Source: JAAYAY01 sp963674575
GTDB taxonomy: Bacteria; Planctomycetota; Planctomycetia; Pirellulales; Thermoguttaceae
NCBI GenBank assembly: GCA_963674575.2
Contig: CAXXQT010000003.1
Span: 124,001-188,000 of the forward strand
Direction of reading: 5' to 3'
DNA length: 64,000 bases
Each line of letters opens with the position of its first letter. Position 1 is the first letter of the stretch. A model generated the notes under the pieces. That model saw only the letters and a program-made list of their open reading frames with translations. It ran no database searches and was not told where the DNA came from. Made by a program: the position numbers and the translations under genes. This document shows positions 33,302-43,175 of the stretch, in pieces.

Positions 33302-35266
33302 ATGGCACGCACGCCTTGTCTTCTGATGCTCGTTCTGACGATTCTCGGCGAGGGAGTTCTTTCCGCCGAGGATCATTCTTCTGCTTCACCTTCGGTCGTG
33401 CTTGTTGAGAACGGCCGACCGGTGAGCCTGATCGTGACCAACGGCCGGCCCAAAGAGGCCCAGTTGCGTGCGGCGGAGGAGTTGCAGGAGCATCTGCGGC
33501 TCATGTCGGGGGCGACCATTCCGATCGTCAAGGAGAACGAACTGCCGGACGACGTTCCGCCCTCCCTGATCCTGGTTGGCCAGAGCAATCAGGTGAAGGC
33601 ACGCGGCGTGGATACGTCGGCTCTCGAGCCGGAGACCTTTGTTGTCAGGACGGCAGAAGGGGCGCTCATCCTCGCCGGTGACGACGGGGGCAGCAAGAGC
33701 AATCCTCGCCGAGGCACGCTGTGGGCGGTCTACGATTTTCTCCAGGATCAACTCGGTTGCCGTTGGATCTGGCCGGGCGAGATTGGACGGGTTGTTCCCC
33801 ACCGCAAGACGATTGCGGTCGGCGGTCTCGATATCCAAGAGACGCCGCAGATCAAGATTCGAGGCTTCCGGATGACGGCTCAGGCGAAGCACCGTCTTGC
33901 CTACGAGAAGGAGGGGCTGGGCCGGTTTCTCGAATTCGGCGAGACGTACGAACAGGTTTCGGAAGACGAACGGGTTTGGCTCGATCGCATGCGGATGGGC
34001 CGGTCGTTCAAACTCTCCTACGGCCATGCCTTCACCGGCTGGTGGGAGAGGTACAGAGATGCCGATCCGGAAATCTTCGCCCTTCAGAGCGATGGCAAAC
34101 GCGGGCCGCGGAGGAAGGACCGGCCCGACTTCGTCAAAATGTGTGTTTCCAATCCGCGGTTGTGGGAGTTGCAGCTTGCGACGGTTAAGAAGTACGCGGC
34201 TCAGGGGGCAAGCGGGCTCTGGATTAACGCCTGCGAGAACGACGGCAGCGGCGGATTCTGCACCTGCCCGAACTGCCGGGCCTGGGATGGCGACCCCAAC
34301 GCGAGCGGACCCACGATCGCTGCGGAAGACGGCTCGGACGTGGATGGTGACGCGTGGGCGCTTGCCAAGGACGGGCTGCCGGAAAACCTCTCGGATCGCT
34401 ACGGGCGATGGTACAACGAGCTCGCTCGCAGGGCTCGCCAGTACGACACCGAGGCCCGCGTGGTGGCCTATGCCTACAGTCGCTACCGCGTGCCGCCGGT
34501 GAAGCTCGATCATATCGAGCCGAACGTCTGGATCGGCTACGTGGGCTTCAATGCCTATCCCCGACCGGAAGCTTATCGCAAACAGTCGGTCGAGGATTGG
34601 TTCGGCTGGTCCCGGCTTGGAGCGACGGTGTTTCTCCGGACGAACTCGCTGTTCTATTTCGGTGAGGGAGCCCCCTTCGTGGCCACGGGCCAGATTGCCC
34701 AGGACCTGCGTTATCAAATCGATAACGGGCTCCGGGCCACCGACTACGACTGCCTGCAAGGCTACTGGGCGACGAGCGGCCCCAGCTACTACGTGCTCGC
34801 ACGCATGCTTTGGGACACGACTGCCAGGCCGGACGTCCTGCTTGCCGAGTTCTACGGCGCCTTCGGGCCGATGCAGGCGGTTGCTCGCGAGTACTTTGAC
34901 TACTGGGAGCGATTCACCACGGCCCTGGGGGATAACCCGGAGTTCTTCACCGTCAATCGGACCGAGAAGTTGAAGGCCCATCCCGGATTCTACACACCGC
35001 CGGTGCTGGCGGAGGCACAAGTGATCCTCGACAAGGCCGAACCGTTGCTTGCCAAGGCCTCCGAGGCCGAACGAGAGCGGTTCCGAAACCTCGAGCTCGG
35101 ACTCCAGCACGGGCGTTTGTTGGTCGAGGCCCTGAAGGATGGCAAGACGTCGAACGGGGCGCCGGGTGAAGCCCTGTTTGCCTTCCGCCGCGAAATTGCT
35201 CCACGCAATGTGGTCAACGTTTACTGGACGACGTCGAAGGAAAAACGCTACCGGGTCTTCGAGTGA
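33302..35266 (+). CDS. DUF4838 protein (alpha-glucuronidase-like), secreted
   Basis: A 654-residue protein with a signal peptide (first ~22 residues). The N-terminal domain (~30-170) has the GH67-N/GH20b-like layout with AAEELQEHLRLMSGATIPI. The central DUF4838 domain shows YDFLQDQLGCRWIWPG, a cysteine-rich NDGSGGFCTCPNCRAWD that may bind metal, and VAYAYSRYRVPP. DUF4838 proteins resemble GH20/GH67-type barrels but remain poorly characterised. It is convergent with the following gene and overlaps it by 19 nt. Confidence 0.75.
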   Translation: MARTPCLLMLVLTILGEGVLSAEDHSSASPSVVLVENGRPVSLIVTNGRPKEAQLRAAEELQEHLRLMSGATIPIVKENELPDDVPPSLILVGQSNQVKARGVDTSALEPETFVVRTAEGALILAGDDGGSKSNPRRGTLWAVYDFLQDQLGCRWIWPGEIGRVVPHRKTIAVGGLDIQETPQIKIRGFRMTAQAKHRLAYEKEGLGRFLEFGETYEQVSEDERVWLDRMRMGRSFKLSYGHAFTGWWERYRDADPEIFALQSDGKRGPRRKDRPDFVKMCVSNPRLWELQLATVKKYAAQGASGLWINACENDGSGGFCTCPNCRAWDGDPNASGPTIAAEDGSDVDGDAWALAKDGLPENLSDRYGRWYNELARRARQYDTEARVVAYAYSRYRVPPVKLDHIEPNVWIGYVGFNAYPRPEAYRKQSVEDWFGWSRLGATVFLRTNSLFYFGEGAPFVATGQIAQDLRYQIDNGLRATDYDCLQGYWATSGPSYYVLARMLWDTTARPDVLLAEFYGAFGPMQAVAREYFDYWERFTTALGDNPEFFTVNRTEKLKAHPGFYTPPVLAEAQVILDKAEPLLAKASEAERERFRNLELGLQHGRLLVEALKDGKTSNGAPGEALFAFRREIAPRNVVNVYWTTSKEKRYRVFE

Positions 35267-35787
35267 GGGGGGTGTTTTTGCTGGAAGGCTCGTTTCGCGC
35301 GGTCGCGAAGTACGGCGTAGCAGACGACGACTCCACCGAGGAAACCGAAGGCGTAGCTGGCATTGTGGGCCCACAAATCGGCCAGAAACACAACGTGTTG
35401 CTCGGCGGGCACTCGATCGGCGAGCGGCCCAACCAGGAAGACGACGCCGCGCGACGCCAGGGCATAGCCGATGCATCCGAAGACGATCGCGGCGAGGGCC
35501 GAACAGACCATCATGGTGAGGACAGGACGAACGAGGCTTGCCTCGTGCTTGGGCCACGGCCCTGCCCTTGCGGCTGCGGCGAGGGTTAGGCCCAGGATGA
35601 GGCCCACCCACCAGGTTGCGGCAACGCCCCAGGCGAGCCCGAGGAGGGTGGGCGAATCGGTGGCGACCAGGGGTGGGTGGCCGATCGTGAAATACTCCGG
35701 GCAGATCCGGGCGGTCACCTGGTCGTGCAGGACGCCGTAGATGATGGCGGCGCCCATGCAGAGAGCGATGATTCGTGCCACACGCAT
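35248..35787 (-). CDS. Small multi-pass membrane protein
   Basis: A 179-residue protein with four predicted hydrophobic helices (residues ~5-20, 45-70, 85-112, 140-165) and a basic C-terminal tail. I do not recognise a family. Its start lies 8 nt after the stop of the FlaA1/CapD-type gene on the same strand, so it is the last gene of the exopolysaccharide locus and may have a role there. The 3' end overlaps the convergent DUF4838 gene by 19 nt. Confidence 0.6.
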   Translation of the reverse strand: MRVARIIALCMGAAIIYGVLHDQVTARICPEYFTIGHPPLVATDSPTLLGLAWGVAATWWVGLILGLTLAAAARAGPWPKHEASLVRPVLTMMVCSALAAIVFGCIGYALASRGVVFLVGPLADRVPAEQHVVFLADLWAHNASYAFGFLGGVVVCYAVLRDRAKRAFQQKHPPHSKTR

Positions 35788-35795
35788 GAATTGCC

Positions 35796-37724
35796 TTACG
35801 CTGCCTGACGTTTGGTGTCTTCTCGTTCCTCCGGGGGAACGTATTCGGCAACGAGACGCCGCAGTCGTTCCAGCACCACGCTTTGGGGCCCGTTGGCAAG
35901 CCGCTCCAGTTGGTCGACGGCGGCGGCGATCTTGTCGGCGTCGCGACGTTCGCGGTCGGCGACCATGATCTTGGAGTGTCGTGTGGCCAGGTGCTTTTCG
36001 CCGTCGGCGTGAAGCTCTTCGTAGAGCTTCTCACCAGGCCTGAGGCCCGTGAATTCGATCTCGATGTCCTCGCCAACGCGAAGCCCGGAAAGGCGGATCA
36101 TGTCGGCGGCCAGATCGACGATGCGTACGGGTTCGCCCATGTCGAGCAGGAGGATCTCGCCGTCGTTGCCGATCGTGCCGGCTTGAATGACCAGTTGGGC
36201 GGCTTCGGGAATCGTCATGAAGAACCGCTGCATGCGGGAATCGGTGACGGTCACCGGTCCACCCGCGGCGATCTGTTGCCGGAAGACGGGGACCACGCTG
36301 CCTGCCGAATCGAGCACGTTTCCGAATCGGACGGTGATGAAGCGGCAGTCCGACTTGCCCGCTCGCGACTGGACGTACATTTCCGCCGCCCTTTTGCAGG
36401 CGCCCATCACGCTCGTGGGATTCACGGCCTTGTCTGTCGAGATCATCACGAAGGATTCGACCCCGTGTTCGCGGGCCAGGTCGGCCAGGCAGCGGGTGGC
36501 GCTGAGGATGTTTTTCACGGCCTCGCCGGCATGGGATTCCATAAGGGGCACGTGCTTGTAGGCCGCGGCATGGAAGACGATCTCGGGTCGGTACTGCTCC
36601 AGAAGCGAGGCCATCCGCTCGCGATCGAGGATGTCGGCCATGCAGACTTCGATTTCGGTGTCGGCCAGTTGCTCTCGCAGTTCCCGTTCCAGAAAGAACT
36701 GGCCGGTCTCACTGCGGTCTACGAGAACAAGCCGCTTGGGAGAAAAGGGAAGCAATTGGCGGCAGATTTCCGAGCCGATACTGCCGGCACTCCCGGTGAT
36801 CATCAACGTGCAGCCTTCGAGCCAGTCGCGCAGGTTGGACGTTTCCAGTTCGACCGGTTCGCGGCGGAGGAGGTCCTCGATGGCGACGGGGCGCGGATGG
36901 ATCGCGACCTTGCCGGAGAGCAGTTCCTGGTAGCTCGGAAGGACCTTTACGTGGATGCCCTGGCGGCGTCCCTGTTCGACAAGGCGGCGGACCTGCTTGC
37001 CCGAAAGGGCGTCGCGGACGATCAGCACGTCTTCGACACCGTGGCGCAGGGCCAGGTGACACGTTTCTTCCAGGTGTCCGACGATCCGCACGCCGCCGAT
37101 GCGAGCGCCGAGTCGTCCTCGCTCCGTGTCGATGACGCCGATCACATGGTAGCCCAGGCGGATGTTCCCGTGGATTGCCCGGACGAGAACCTCGGCCGAA
37201 GTGTTGGCACCGACAATCAAGGTCGCTTTCTTGTCGCCCAGGAAGAGCAAGGCGCAACTCCGCTCCTGGAGAATGCGCAACAGGCCTCGGAGTCCGGCCA
37301 CCACGGCGATCGTCGTACCCCAATCGAGGGCGAAGACCGTTCGGGGAATGGGTTGGACGGTGAGGAAGAGCCGCTCCACGAGGACGGTCAGGACGACGCT
37401 GACGGTAACGGCTTCGATGAGCGTGATTACGTCGTCGAAGGTGACGTAGCGTCCCCATCCGCGGAGCAATCCGAACCAGGTGAACACGACGAGCTTGATA
37501 CCGATGACGACTTGAATGGCCGACCAGAAACGCCACATTTCCCGCGGGCCGAGCTGGCCTTCGTAGCGCAGCCAGAGGCTCAGGTAGAAGGTTCCGACAA
37601 ACACCGCGGTGAGAAGAAGGAAGGTGGCGGCTCGCCGGGCGAGCCAGGGGACCTTGCGACCGAGTCGCACCAACCAACCGATGGGTTTCTCGTTCGCGTT
37701 GTGTTCCGTTGTTTCAGAGATCAT
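35796..37724 (-). CDS. FlaA1/CapD-type nucleoside-diphosphate-sugar epimerase/dehydratase
   Basis: A 642-residue membrane enzyme. Four N-terminal helices lie at about residues 30-145. A first Rossmann-like domain follows (LIVGANTSAEVLVRAI), then the catalytic SDR domain with TGSAGSIGSE near residues 307-316. The active-site stretch STDKAVNPTSVMGACKR near 428-445 contains the lysine, with the family's Met in place of the usual Tyr. Such enzymes (WbpM, CapD, PglF) are 4,6-dehydratases or epimerases making UDP-sugars for exopolysaccharide. The locus context agrees. Confidence 0.9.
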   Translation of the reverse strand: MISETTEHNANEKPIGWLVRLGRKVPWLARRAATFLLLTAVFVGTFYLSLWLRYEGQLGPREMWRFWSAIQVVIGIKLVVFTWFGLLRGWGRYVTFDDVITLIEAVTVSVVLTVLVERLFLTVQPIPRTVFALDWGTTIAVVAGLRGLLRILQERSCALLFLGDKKATLIVGANTSAEVLVRAIHGNIRLGYHVIGVIDTERGRLGARIGGVRIVGHLEETCHLALRHGVEDVLIVRDALSGKQVRRLVEQGRRQGIHVKVLPSYQELLSGKVAIHPRPVAIEDLLRREPVELETSNLRDWLEGCTLMITGSAGSIGSEICRQLLPFSPKRLVLVDRSETGQFFLERELREQLADTEIEVCMADILDRERMASLLEQYRPEIVFHAAAYKHVPLMESHAGEAVKNILSATRCLADLAREHGVESFVMISTDKAVNPTSVMGACKRAAEMYVQSRAGKSDCRFITVRFGNVLDSAGSVVPVFRQQIAAGGPVTVTDSRMQRFFMTIPEAAQLVIQAGTIGNDGEILLLDMGEPVRIVDLAADMIRLSGLRVGEDIEIEFTGLRPGEKLYEELHADGEKHLATRHSKIMVADRERRDADKIAAAVDQLERLANGPQSVVLERLRRLVAEYVPPEEREDTKRQAA

Positions 37725-37780
37725 GTCGCACTCGATTACTCAGGGCCACTCAGGGCGTCTCATGAATCCAAGGGCCATTC

Positions 37781-40708
37781 TCAGCGGCGATAGACGGGCG
37801 GCGGGGCGCTGACGTCGTGCGAGGGTTCAGGGGTGGTTGAGGGAGGGGGAAAAACGGTTGTGGGGGCTTGGGAAGGTGTTGCGGTCGGCGCTGGGCCCAC
37901 GGGAACGCGGAGACGCGCTTCCATGAACTCCGTGCCGGGTGGATAGAAAGTCCCGAACCGGCGGGACCCCTCGCTTTCCGGGTCCAGGAGTGCTCGGCTT
38001 ACGTCCTTCAGGCGTCGTTTCAGTTTGTTGAGGCCGGGGTTGGTTCGATTGCACCACACCAGGTGGTCCTCCGCCTCCTTGAAACGTCCCAGGTCCGAAA
38101 GGAGAAATCCCAGACGATACCGCGCGTCGAAGCTGTGGGGATTGCAGTCGACCGCCTGCTGGGCGCAGGCGACGGCGTCGTTGGGGCGCATCAGTTGTTC
38201 GCAAGCGGACATTGCTTCCAGCCAGAGCTCGCAGGCCGCGTCGCCGCGTCCCTCGGCAAGCTCGGCTTGTACTTCCTCGTGAACTGCGTTGACAATGGCT
38301 TCCAGGACCGACCTTTGGCGCGAGGAATCGACGTCGGACTGGCAGCGCAGGTTCATGTACCGGAGCATGTTCAGGTCCGGCTGAAACTGGGCAAGAATCG
38401 CCTCGACCCCCAGTTGGTCCAGGGTCCAGTCGATCACCTGACGTTGGTAGATCGGGCCGGCCTCCCAGGATCGGGTCCACAGATCCAACGCCTCGTCAAG
38501 GCGTTCCGCCAGGGCCGCTTCGCAACCGGCGTGGAAGAGGACCGTTCCCTGGTAAGGGCGAACCTGCAGAGCCTGATCCACGTAGTTCCAGGTTTCCACC
38601 TTCGGATTGCAGTCCAGGAAGTAGACCTCGGCGAGGTTCAGGTAACCTTCACCCATGAGAGGACAAAGCTGGAGGCCTGCCTTGGTGTGATTCAGCGACA
38701 TTCGCAGGTATTGATACTGCTTGCCGACCGCTCGCGACAACCATTCTTCCAGTTCTTCAGGCGACGAGTAGTCCGCCCGCAAGGCGGCGTCGCGAATCTG
38801 GCTTGGGGACATGCGATTGATGGCGTTGTCCTGGGCGAATTCGAACAGGCGCATGTAGCTTTCGGCGAGGGCAAGGCGGGCTTCGGCATTGTCGGGATCT
38901 TGGCGAACCGTTTTCGTGAGTTCCGCCGCCATTTTTCGTTCATTTTCCAGTGCCGTGGCCCGTGCCTCCCGGCGAGCGATTTCCTCGTTCCTGGCGATTT
39001 CGGCGGGATCTGCCGGGAAAACGCCTTCTTGGGAGGGCGCTTCGACGGTGATCGGGTTCAGGTACACGGCGCGTTGGAGACGCTGGAAGTGGTTCCAGTG
39101 GGAGGCGGCGAGCATGGGAGCTGCTTGGGAGGCCACCATCCACGTGCCCAAGGCCAGAACGAGCGGGGCCGCCAGCCAAGCCACCGGGGCCGGCAGCAGG
39201 AAACGATCGCGTTGGCGCCGATCCCCGTCGTGGGAGAATTGGCTGGCGCGACTGATGCAGGCCGCGAGGATGAGCGTCAACACCAGGCAGCCGGGGACGT
39301 ACCAGACAAAGTCGACGCCGCTGTGGACGAGGCTGGCCAGCATGGCGGAGGCCAACGCTCCGATCGCGACGAAGGACCTTGATGAATTCGCTTTCCACAG
39401 TCCGCGCCCGGTCCAGAACAGGCCGATCAGAATCGCAAGTGCAAGGAGAACGACGCCGGGAATGCCCGTTTCAAGGAAGAGCTGGAGGTAGCCGTTTTCC
39501 GCGTGGGTGTAGATCGTATGGCCTGTTTGGTGCGGCATGTAGAGCGGGTACACCTCGCGAAAGGTGCCCACGCCGGATCCGAGGCGGGCGAAATCCGGAA
39601 TCGCGGCGAGGGTTGCGTTCCAGATCGTCCGTCTTCCCTCGCCGTTATCGATCTGCTCGATGGAACCTGAGGCCACGGTCTCAAGACGTCCGCCCATGGA
39701 ATCCTCATCGCCCAGGAGGAGAAAACCTCCGAGCAGAAGGGCCACGGCAGTGAGTCCCAGGGCGAATTTCCCTCGCACGGCGCCGGCACGATGGCAGACG
39801 GCCACGGTCAGCAGGGCTGCTGCGCCGGCCGCCAGGGCCCCGCCTCGGGAACCGTTCATGAGCAGGGCCAGAAACACGGTTGCCAGGGCCGCGATCCGAA
39901 GTGCGAGGAGCATGTTGGCCGAGCGATGCTGGACGCTCCGAAGGCGGAACGATCCGTTGTGACGACCCGCCATGCGGCGCATGGCGTCCTGGACCCACCA
40001 GATGACGGGCCCGATTCCAAGGGCCAGAAAGTGGGCGAAGTGATTTCGATTGGTGAAGGCGCCCTTGACCCCGTCTTCCGTCGTGGCGAAGGGGTCCTGA
40101 TAGACCCAGAAGAACTTGCCGTTATTGGCGACGTATTGGAGCAACCCGAAGAGGCTCATCCCCACGACGGCGTAGGCAACCCAACGAAGAAACTGTTCCA
40201 CGTCTTCCAGAGAGCGTATCCGTTGCACGGTGACCCAGAAGATCAAGGCGTAGGCCAGGAACAGGACGAGGGCGTTGCGCGTCTGAGCGGGTGCGAGCGA
40301 GACCCGGTTCCACGCGGGCAGGCCCGCCGAGGCATCCGCGGACCAGAGGGGGAGCAGTTCCGCCACCTTGGGAGAAGCCTGTTCCAGCCAGCCTGCCGGC
40401 ATGGGGGCCAGTTGCAGAAGAAGCAGGAGGATCGCGGCGACCAGCAGCAGGTGGGCGGCCGAGCGGCGCCAGTATTGACGGGGGACCAGGCTTTGTCGAA
40501 GCCACCAGACCGAGGCCGCCGTTGCGGCCAGGGCGGTCAGGCTGAAGTGGCCGACGGCGCTTCGTCCGCCCAGCAGCAGGGGCACGAGAAAGATGCAACC
40601 GGCCAGCGCGGCATCGACCACGTGCAAGAGCCGTCGCGCCCAGGTTTCCATGGCCGCGTTTTCCGAATCGCATGGGGCGGCGTTTGAGAGTCTTGCTTCG
40701 TTCGCCAT
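37781..40708 (-). CDS. O-antigen-ligase/polymerase-type membrane protein fused to TPR domain
   Basis: About 975 residues. The N-terminal two thirds hold 10-12 hydrophobic helices with a large loop. This Wzy/WaaL layout includes TRNALVLFLAYALIF and, in the large loop, GSGVGTFREVYPLY with PHQTGHTIYTHAENGYLQ. Both signatures fit O-antigen ligases. The C-terminal third is helical and tetratricopeptide-like (EARLALAESYMRLFEFAQ, later FDARYRLGFLLSDLG). It should polymerise or transfer undecaprenyl-linked glycan at the periplasmic face. ATG 40708 is preferred to TTG 40753, and the gap to the kinase gene is then 45 nt. Confidence 0.85.
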   Translation of the reverse strand: MANEARLSNAAPCDSENAAMETWARRLLHVVDAALAGCIFLVPLLLGGRSAVGHFSLTALAATAASVWWLRQSLVPRQYWRRSAAHLLLVAAILLLLLQLAPMPAGWLEQASPKVAELLPLWSADASAGLPAWNRVSLAPAQTRNALVLFLAYALIFWVTVQRIRSLEDVEQFLRWVAYAVVGMSLFGLLQYVANNGKFFWVYQDPFATTEDGVKGAFTNRNHFAHFLALGIGPVIWWVQDAMRRMAGRHNGSFRLRSVQHRSANMLLALRIAALATVFLALLMNGSRGGALAAGAAALLTVAVCHRAGAVRGKFALGLTAVALLLGGFLLLGDEDSMGGRLETVASGSIEQIDNGEGRRTIWNATLAAIPDFARLGSGVGTFREVYPLYMPHQTGHTIYTHAENGYLQLFLETGIPGVVLLALAILIGLFWTGRGLWKANSSRSFVAIGALASAMLASLVHSGVDFVWYVPGCLVLTLILAACISRASQFSHDGDRRQRDRFLLPAPVAWLAAPLVLALGTWMVASQAAPMLAASHWNHFQRLQRAVYLNPITVEAPSQEGVFPADPAEIARNEEIARREARATALENERKMAAELTKTVRQDPDNAEARLALAESYMRLFEFAQDNAINRMSPSQIRDAALRADYSSPEELEEWLSRAVGKQYQYLRMSLNHTKAGLQLCPLMGEGYLNLAEVYFLDCNPKVETWNYVDQALQVRPYQGTVLFHAGCEAALAERLDEALDLWTRSWEAGPIYQRQVIDWTLDQLGVEAILAQFQPDLNMLRYMNLRCQSDVDSSRQRSVLEAIVNAVHEEVQAELAEGRGDAACELWLEAMSACEQLMRPNDAVACAQQAVDCNPHSFDARYRLGFLLSDLGRFKEAEDHLVWCNRTNPGLNKLKRRLKDVSRALLDPESEGSRRFGTFYPPGTEFMEARLRVPVGPAPTATPSQAPTTVFPPPSTTPEPSHDVSAPPPVYRR

Positions 40709-40753
40709 GGTACGATCTGCCTTGAACTGGTTCTTTCTCCGCTCGATCCGCAA

Positions 40754-43123
40754 TCAAGCCGCGTCTCGGCGACGGGAGTCGCCCAACTGGCTCAAGTCGA
40801 TGCCGCCGTCCCGATCTCGTCGTCTCGTGTTGGTCTGACGCGTTGGTTCCGGGGGACAGTCGATTTCATCGCGGTAGTTGTACTCGTAGTCGTCGCTGCA
40901 TTGTTCCGCGTGCCGGGCCGAATAGTCGACCGCGTAGCCGTAGTAGTTCGATCCGCCTTGTTCGCCGACGCGATTGGCCACGATGCCGATCACGGGGATC
41001 TTCAGCATGGCGAAGGACTCGACGGCTCGGAGGACCAGGCGGCGCTGGTTTCGGAGAGGTTGGACGACCATCAGCACGCCGTCGACCAACTGGCCGATGA
41101 CGGCCGTGTCGCTCGCCGCCAGGACGGGGGGGCTGTCGATCAGGATGCGATCGTATCGGCTTTCGGCCCAGGCGAGCAGATCGGCGAAGTTCTGGCCGCC
41201 GAGCAATTCCGCCGGGTTCATCGGACGCGGGCCCGACGGGAGGACATCGAAACCTGCCACCGCGGTTTGCTGGATGTGGCCCTCGACCGTTTCCGTCACG
41301 GGCCCTTGTCCGCGAAGCACGGTGGACAGGCCTTCCATACCGCGAAGGTTCAGAAGCGTGGACAGGCCGGGGCGGCGAAGATCCGCGTCGATCAAGAGCG
41401 TTCGCTTTCCGCCGTGGGCGTAGGCCACGGCCGCGTTGGCCAGGACGGTCGACTTTCCGTCTCCCGGCTCGGCACTGCTCACGACGATGCGCCGCGCTCG
41501 ATCGTGGTTCAGACCCAGGGAGGTCCGCAGGGTCCGGAAGGCCTCGCTTTCGGGAGCGTCCGGCTCTGCCACGAGTTGCAAGGTTTCCACACCGCAAACG
41601 TCCTGCCGTGGAAGGTCTTGGACGATTGCCAGCACGGGGACGCCCAGCTGGGATTGAAGTTCTTCCACCGAGCGGAAGCGGTCGTCAAGGATGTCGAGCA
41701 CGTAGACGATGGCCAGTCCCATGGCGAGGCCCGCCAGCAGAGAAAGCATGGCCACACGCCGCAGATTGGGCGACGTGGGCGCGGTGGCCTGAACGGGATT
41801 GCTGATGGTCTGGCTGCGGATGATCGGGCCTTCCTCGGCGCCAGTGAGGGTGGCGAGCTGGTTCAGGAGGCGGTCCCGCAGTTCGTTTCCCCAGTCGATC
41901 TGCCGCTCGGTTGCCTGAATGGCGATGAGCTGATCGTTGATTCCGTCGGCCTGACGCTGGAGGTTTTGCTGCTCGATTGCCAGTTTCTGCTCGTGCCGGA
42001 CCAGCGCGTCGACTCGCTGCTTCAGGAGTCCCTCCAGTGAACGAGCCAGTCTGGCCCGCTCTGCGGCGTTCATCGGTTGCTGTCGGGCGCCGGTGCTTCC
42101 CGCCAGCAACTGGTCGGCGGCGAGAATTTTGGCTCGCAGGTTCTGGATTTCGGGGTGTTGCTCTCCGTAGTGGACGAGCATCGCCTGGAGCTTTGCCGTA
42201 TCCTCCATTTTCTGTTGACGGACCGTCGCCAGGTTGGCCATCGTTTGGGCGTTGAGGCCCATGTGACTCATCAGCAGTTCGCGTCCCACCGTTTCTTCCA
42301 CGGCCATAATATGGGGTTCCAGATCCTCACCCCTGGCGACCGCCTCTTGCAAGCTGGCCAGCTTGGCTTCGACCTCCATGCGTTCGTTTTTCCGGTCGAG
42401 CATCATCTTGTTGGTGTTGCTGATCAGGTCGAAGAGAGGATGCTGGCTCTTGCTGTCCGGATCGGTGTTGAGCATGTCGCCGCAGGCGTTCTTCTGCTGG
42501 CTCAGCAGAATCTGCCACTGCTGCAACTTCTCGCTGATTTCACGCTGCTGCTGTTCGAGGTGCGAAATCAGGTCGTCGGCTGTCTGCTTGTGAATCGCGT
42601 CCAGTTCCTCCAGGTAGCAGTCGACCACCTGGTTGACCATGGCAACCGCCACGGCGGGATCGCGGGAAAGGTATTCGATCTCGATGTTGTTGGTGCCGTA
42701 GATGGATTTTGCCGACAGGTTGCGTTGGACTGCCGCCACCCATCTCGATCGTGGGACTTCCGCCAGGTCGACGCGTTGGTCCTCGGGACGCAGCTTCTCA
42801 ATGGCTTGTTCAACGACCCGGGCGCTGGTGATCACACGCTCGAAGGTCGGCATCAGGTTGTTCCCGTCCCGTCCCTGCCCTGACAGGCCCGTGGACCGGG
42901 CGTCGTCGCCGGACGCGATAATGAACAGTTCGGCCTTGGCCGAGTAGAGTCGCGTTGCGGTCGAATAGTAGAGCGCGCCGAGCGCCAGGGTGACGAAGAC
43001 GCAAAGGAGGACCACGTTTTTGCGGTGCTTCACGGCCACGGCGAACTGGAGGAGGGCGTGGACGATATGGGACGAGGATTTGTCTTCGACCCGCTCCTGC
43101 GGCGAAAGGGGCTCTTCCATCAT
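40754..43123 (-). CDS. Wzc-type polysaccharide co-polymerase / BY-kinase
   Basis: About 789 residues. An N-terminal Wzz domain sits between two membrane helices (about 35-52 and 518-538), separated by a long coiled-coil region. The cytoplasmic tyrosine kinase has Walker A near residues 552-558 (GDGKST), Walker A' (LLIDADLRRP) near 575 and Walker B (ILIDSPP) near 660. The tail holds a Tyr cluster (about 724-752) that would be autophosphorylated. It controls polymer length and export with the Wza-type protein just upstream, and the CpsB-type phosphatase at 48.5 kb is its expected antagonist. The MM start at 43123 has AAGG upstream. Confidence 0.92.
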   Translation of the reverse strand: MMEEPLSPQERVEDKSSSHIVHALLQFAVAVKHRKNVVLLCVFVTLALGALYYSTATRLYSAKAELFIIASGDDARSTGLSGQGRDGNNLMPTFERVITSARVVEQAIEKLRPEDQRVDLAEVPRSRWVAAVQRNLSAKSIYGTNNIEIEYLSRDPAVAVAMVNQVVDCYLEELDAIHKQTADDLISHLEQQQREISEKLQQWQILLSQQKNACGDMLNTDPDSKSQHPLFDLISNTNKMMLDRKNERMEVEAKLASLQEAVARGEDLEPHIMAVEETVGRELLMSHMGLNAQTMANLATVRQQKMEDTAKLQAMLVHYGEQHPEIQNLRAKILAADQLLAGSTGARQQPMNAAERARLARSLEGLLKQRVDALVRHEQKLAIEQQNLQRQADGINDQLIAIQATERQIDWGNELRDRLLNQLATLTGAEEGPIIRSQTISNPVQATAPTSPNLRRVAMLSLLAGLAMGLAIVYVLDILDDRFRSVEELQSQLGVPVLAIVQDLPRQDVCGVETLQLVAEPDAPESEAFRTLRTSLGLNHDRARRIVVSSAEPGDGKSTVLANAAVAYAHGGKRTLLIDADLRRPGLSTLLNLRGMEGLSTVLRGQGPVTETVEGHIQQTAVAGFDVLPSGPRPMNPAELLGGQNFADLLAWAESRYDRILIDSPPVLAASDTAVIGQLVDGVLMVVQPLRNQRRLVLRAVESFAMLKIPVIGIVANRVGEQGGSNYYGYAVDYSARHAEQCSDDYEYNYRDEIDCPPEPTRQTNTRRRDRDGGIDLSQLGDSRRRDAA

Positions 43124-43175
43124 GGTTCTGTCGATCCTTGTGAATTCAACCGGGAGATGTCGCTCGTTTGCCGAC

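Noticed and set aside
33386..36076. 896-codon minus-strand frame across the DUF4838 gene and into the epimerase locus
   Set aside because: It lies opposite the DUF4838 gene and shadows the membrane protein and epimerase genes in another frame. Its composition is Arg/Pro-rich with no domain.
40901..42040. 379-codon plus-strand frame opposite the Wzc-type kinase
   Set aside because: It is an antisense shadow of a well-supported kinase gene and lacks start signals.
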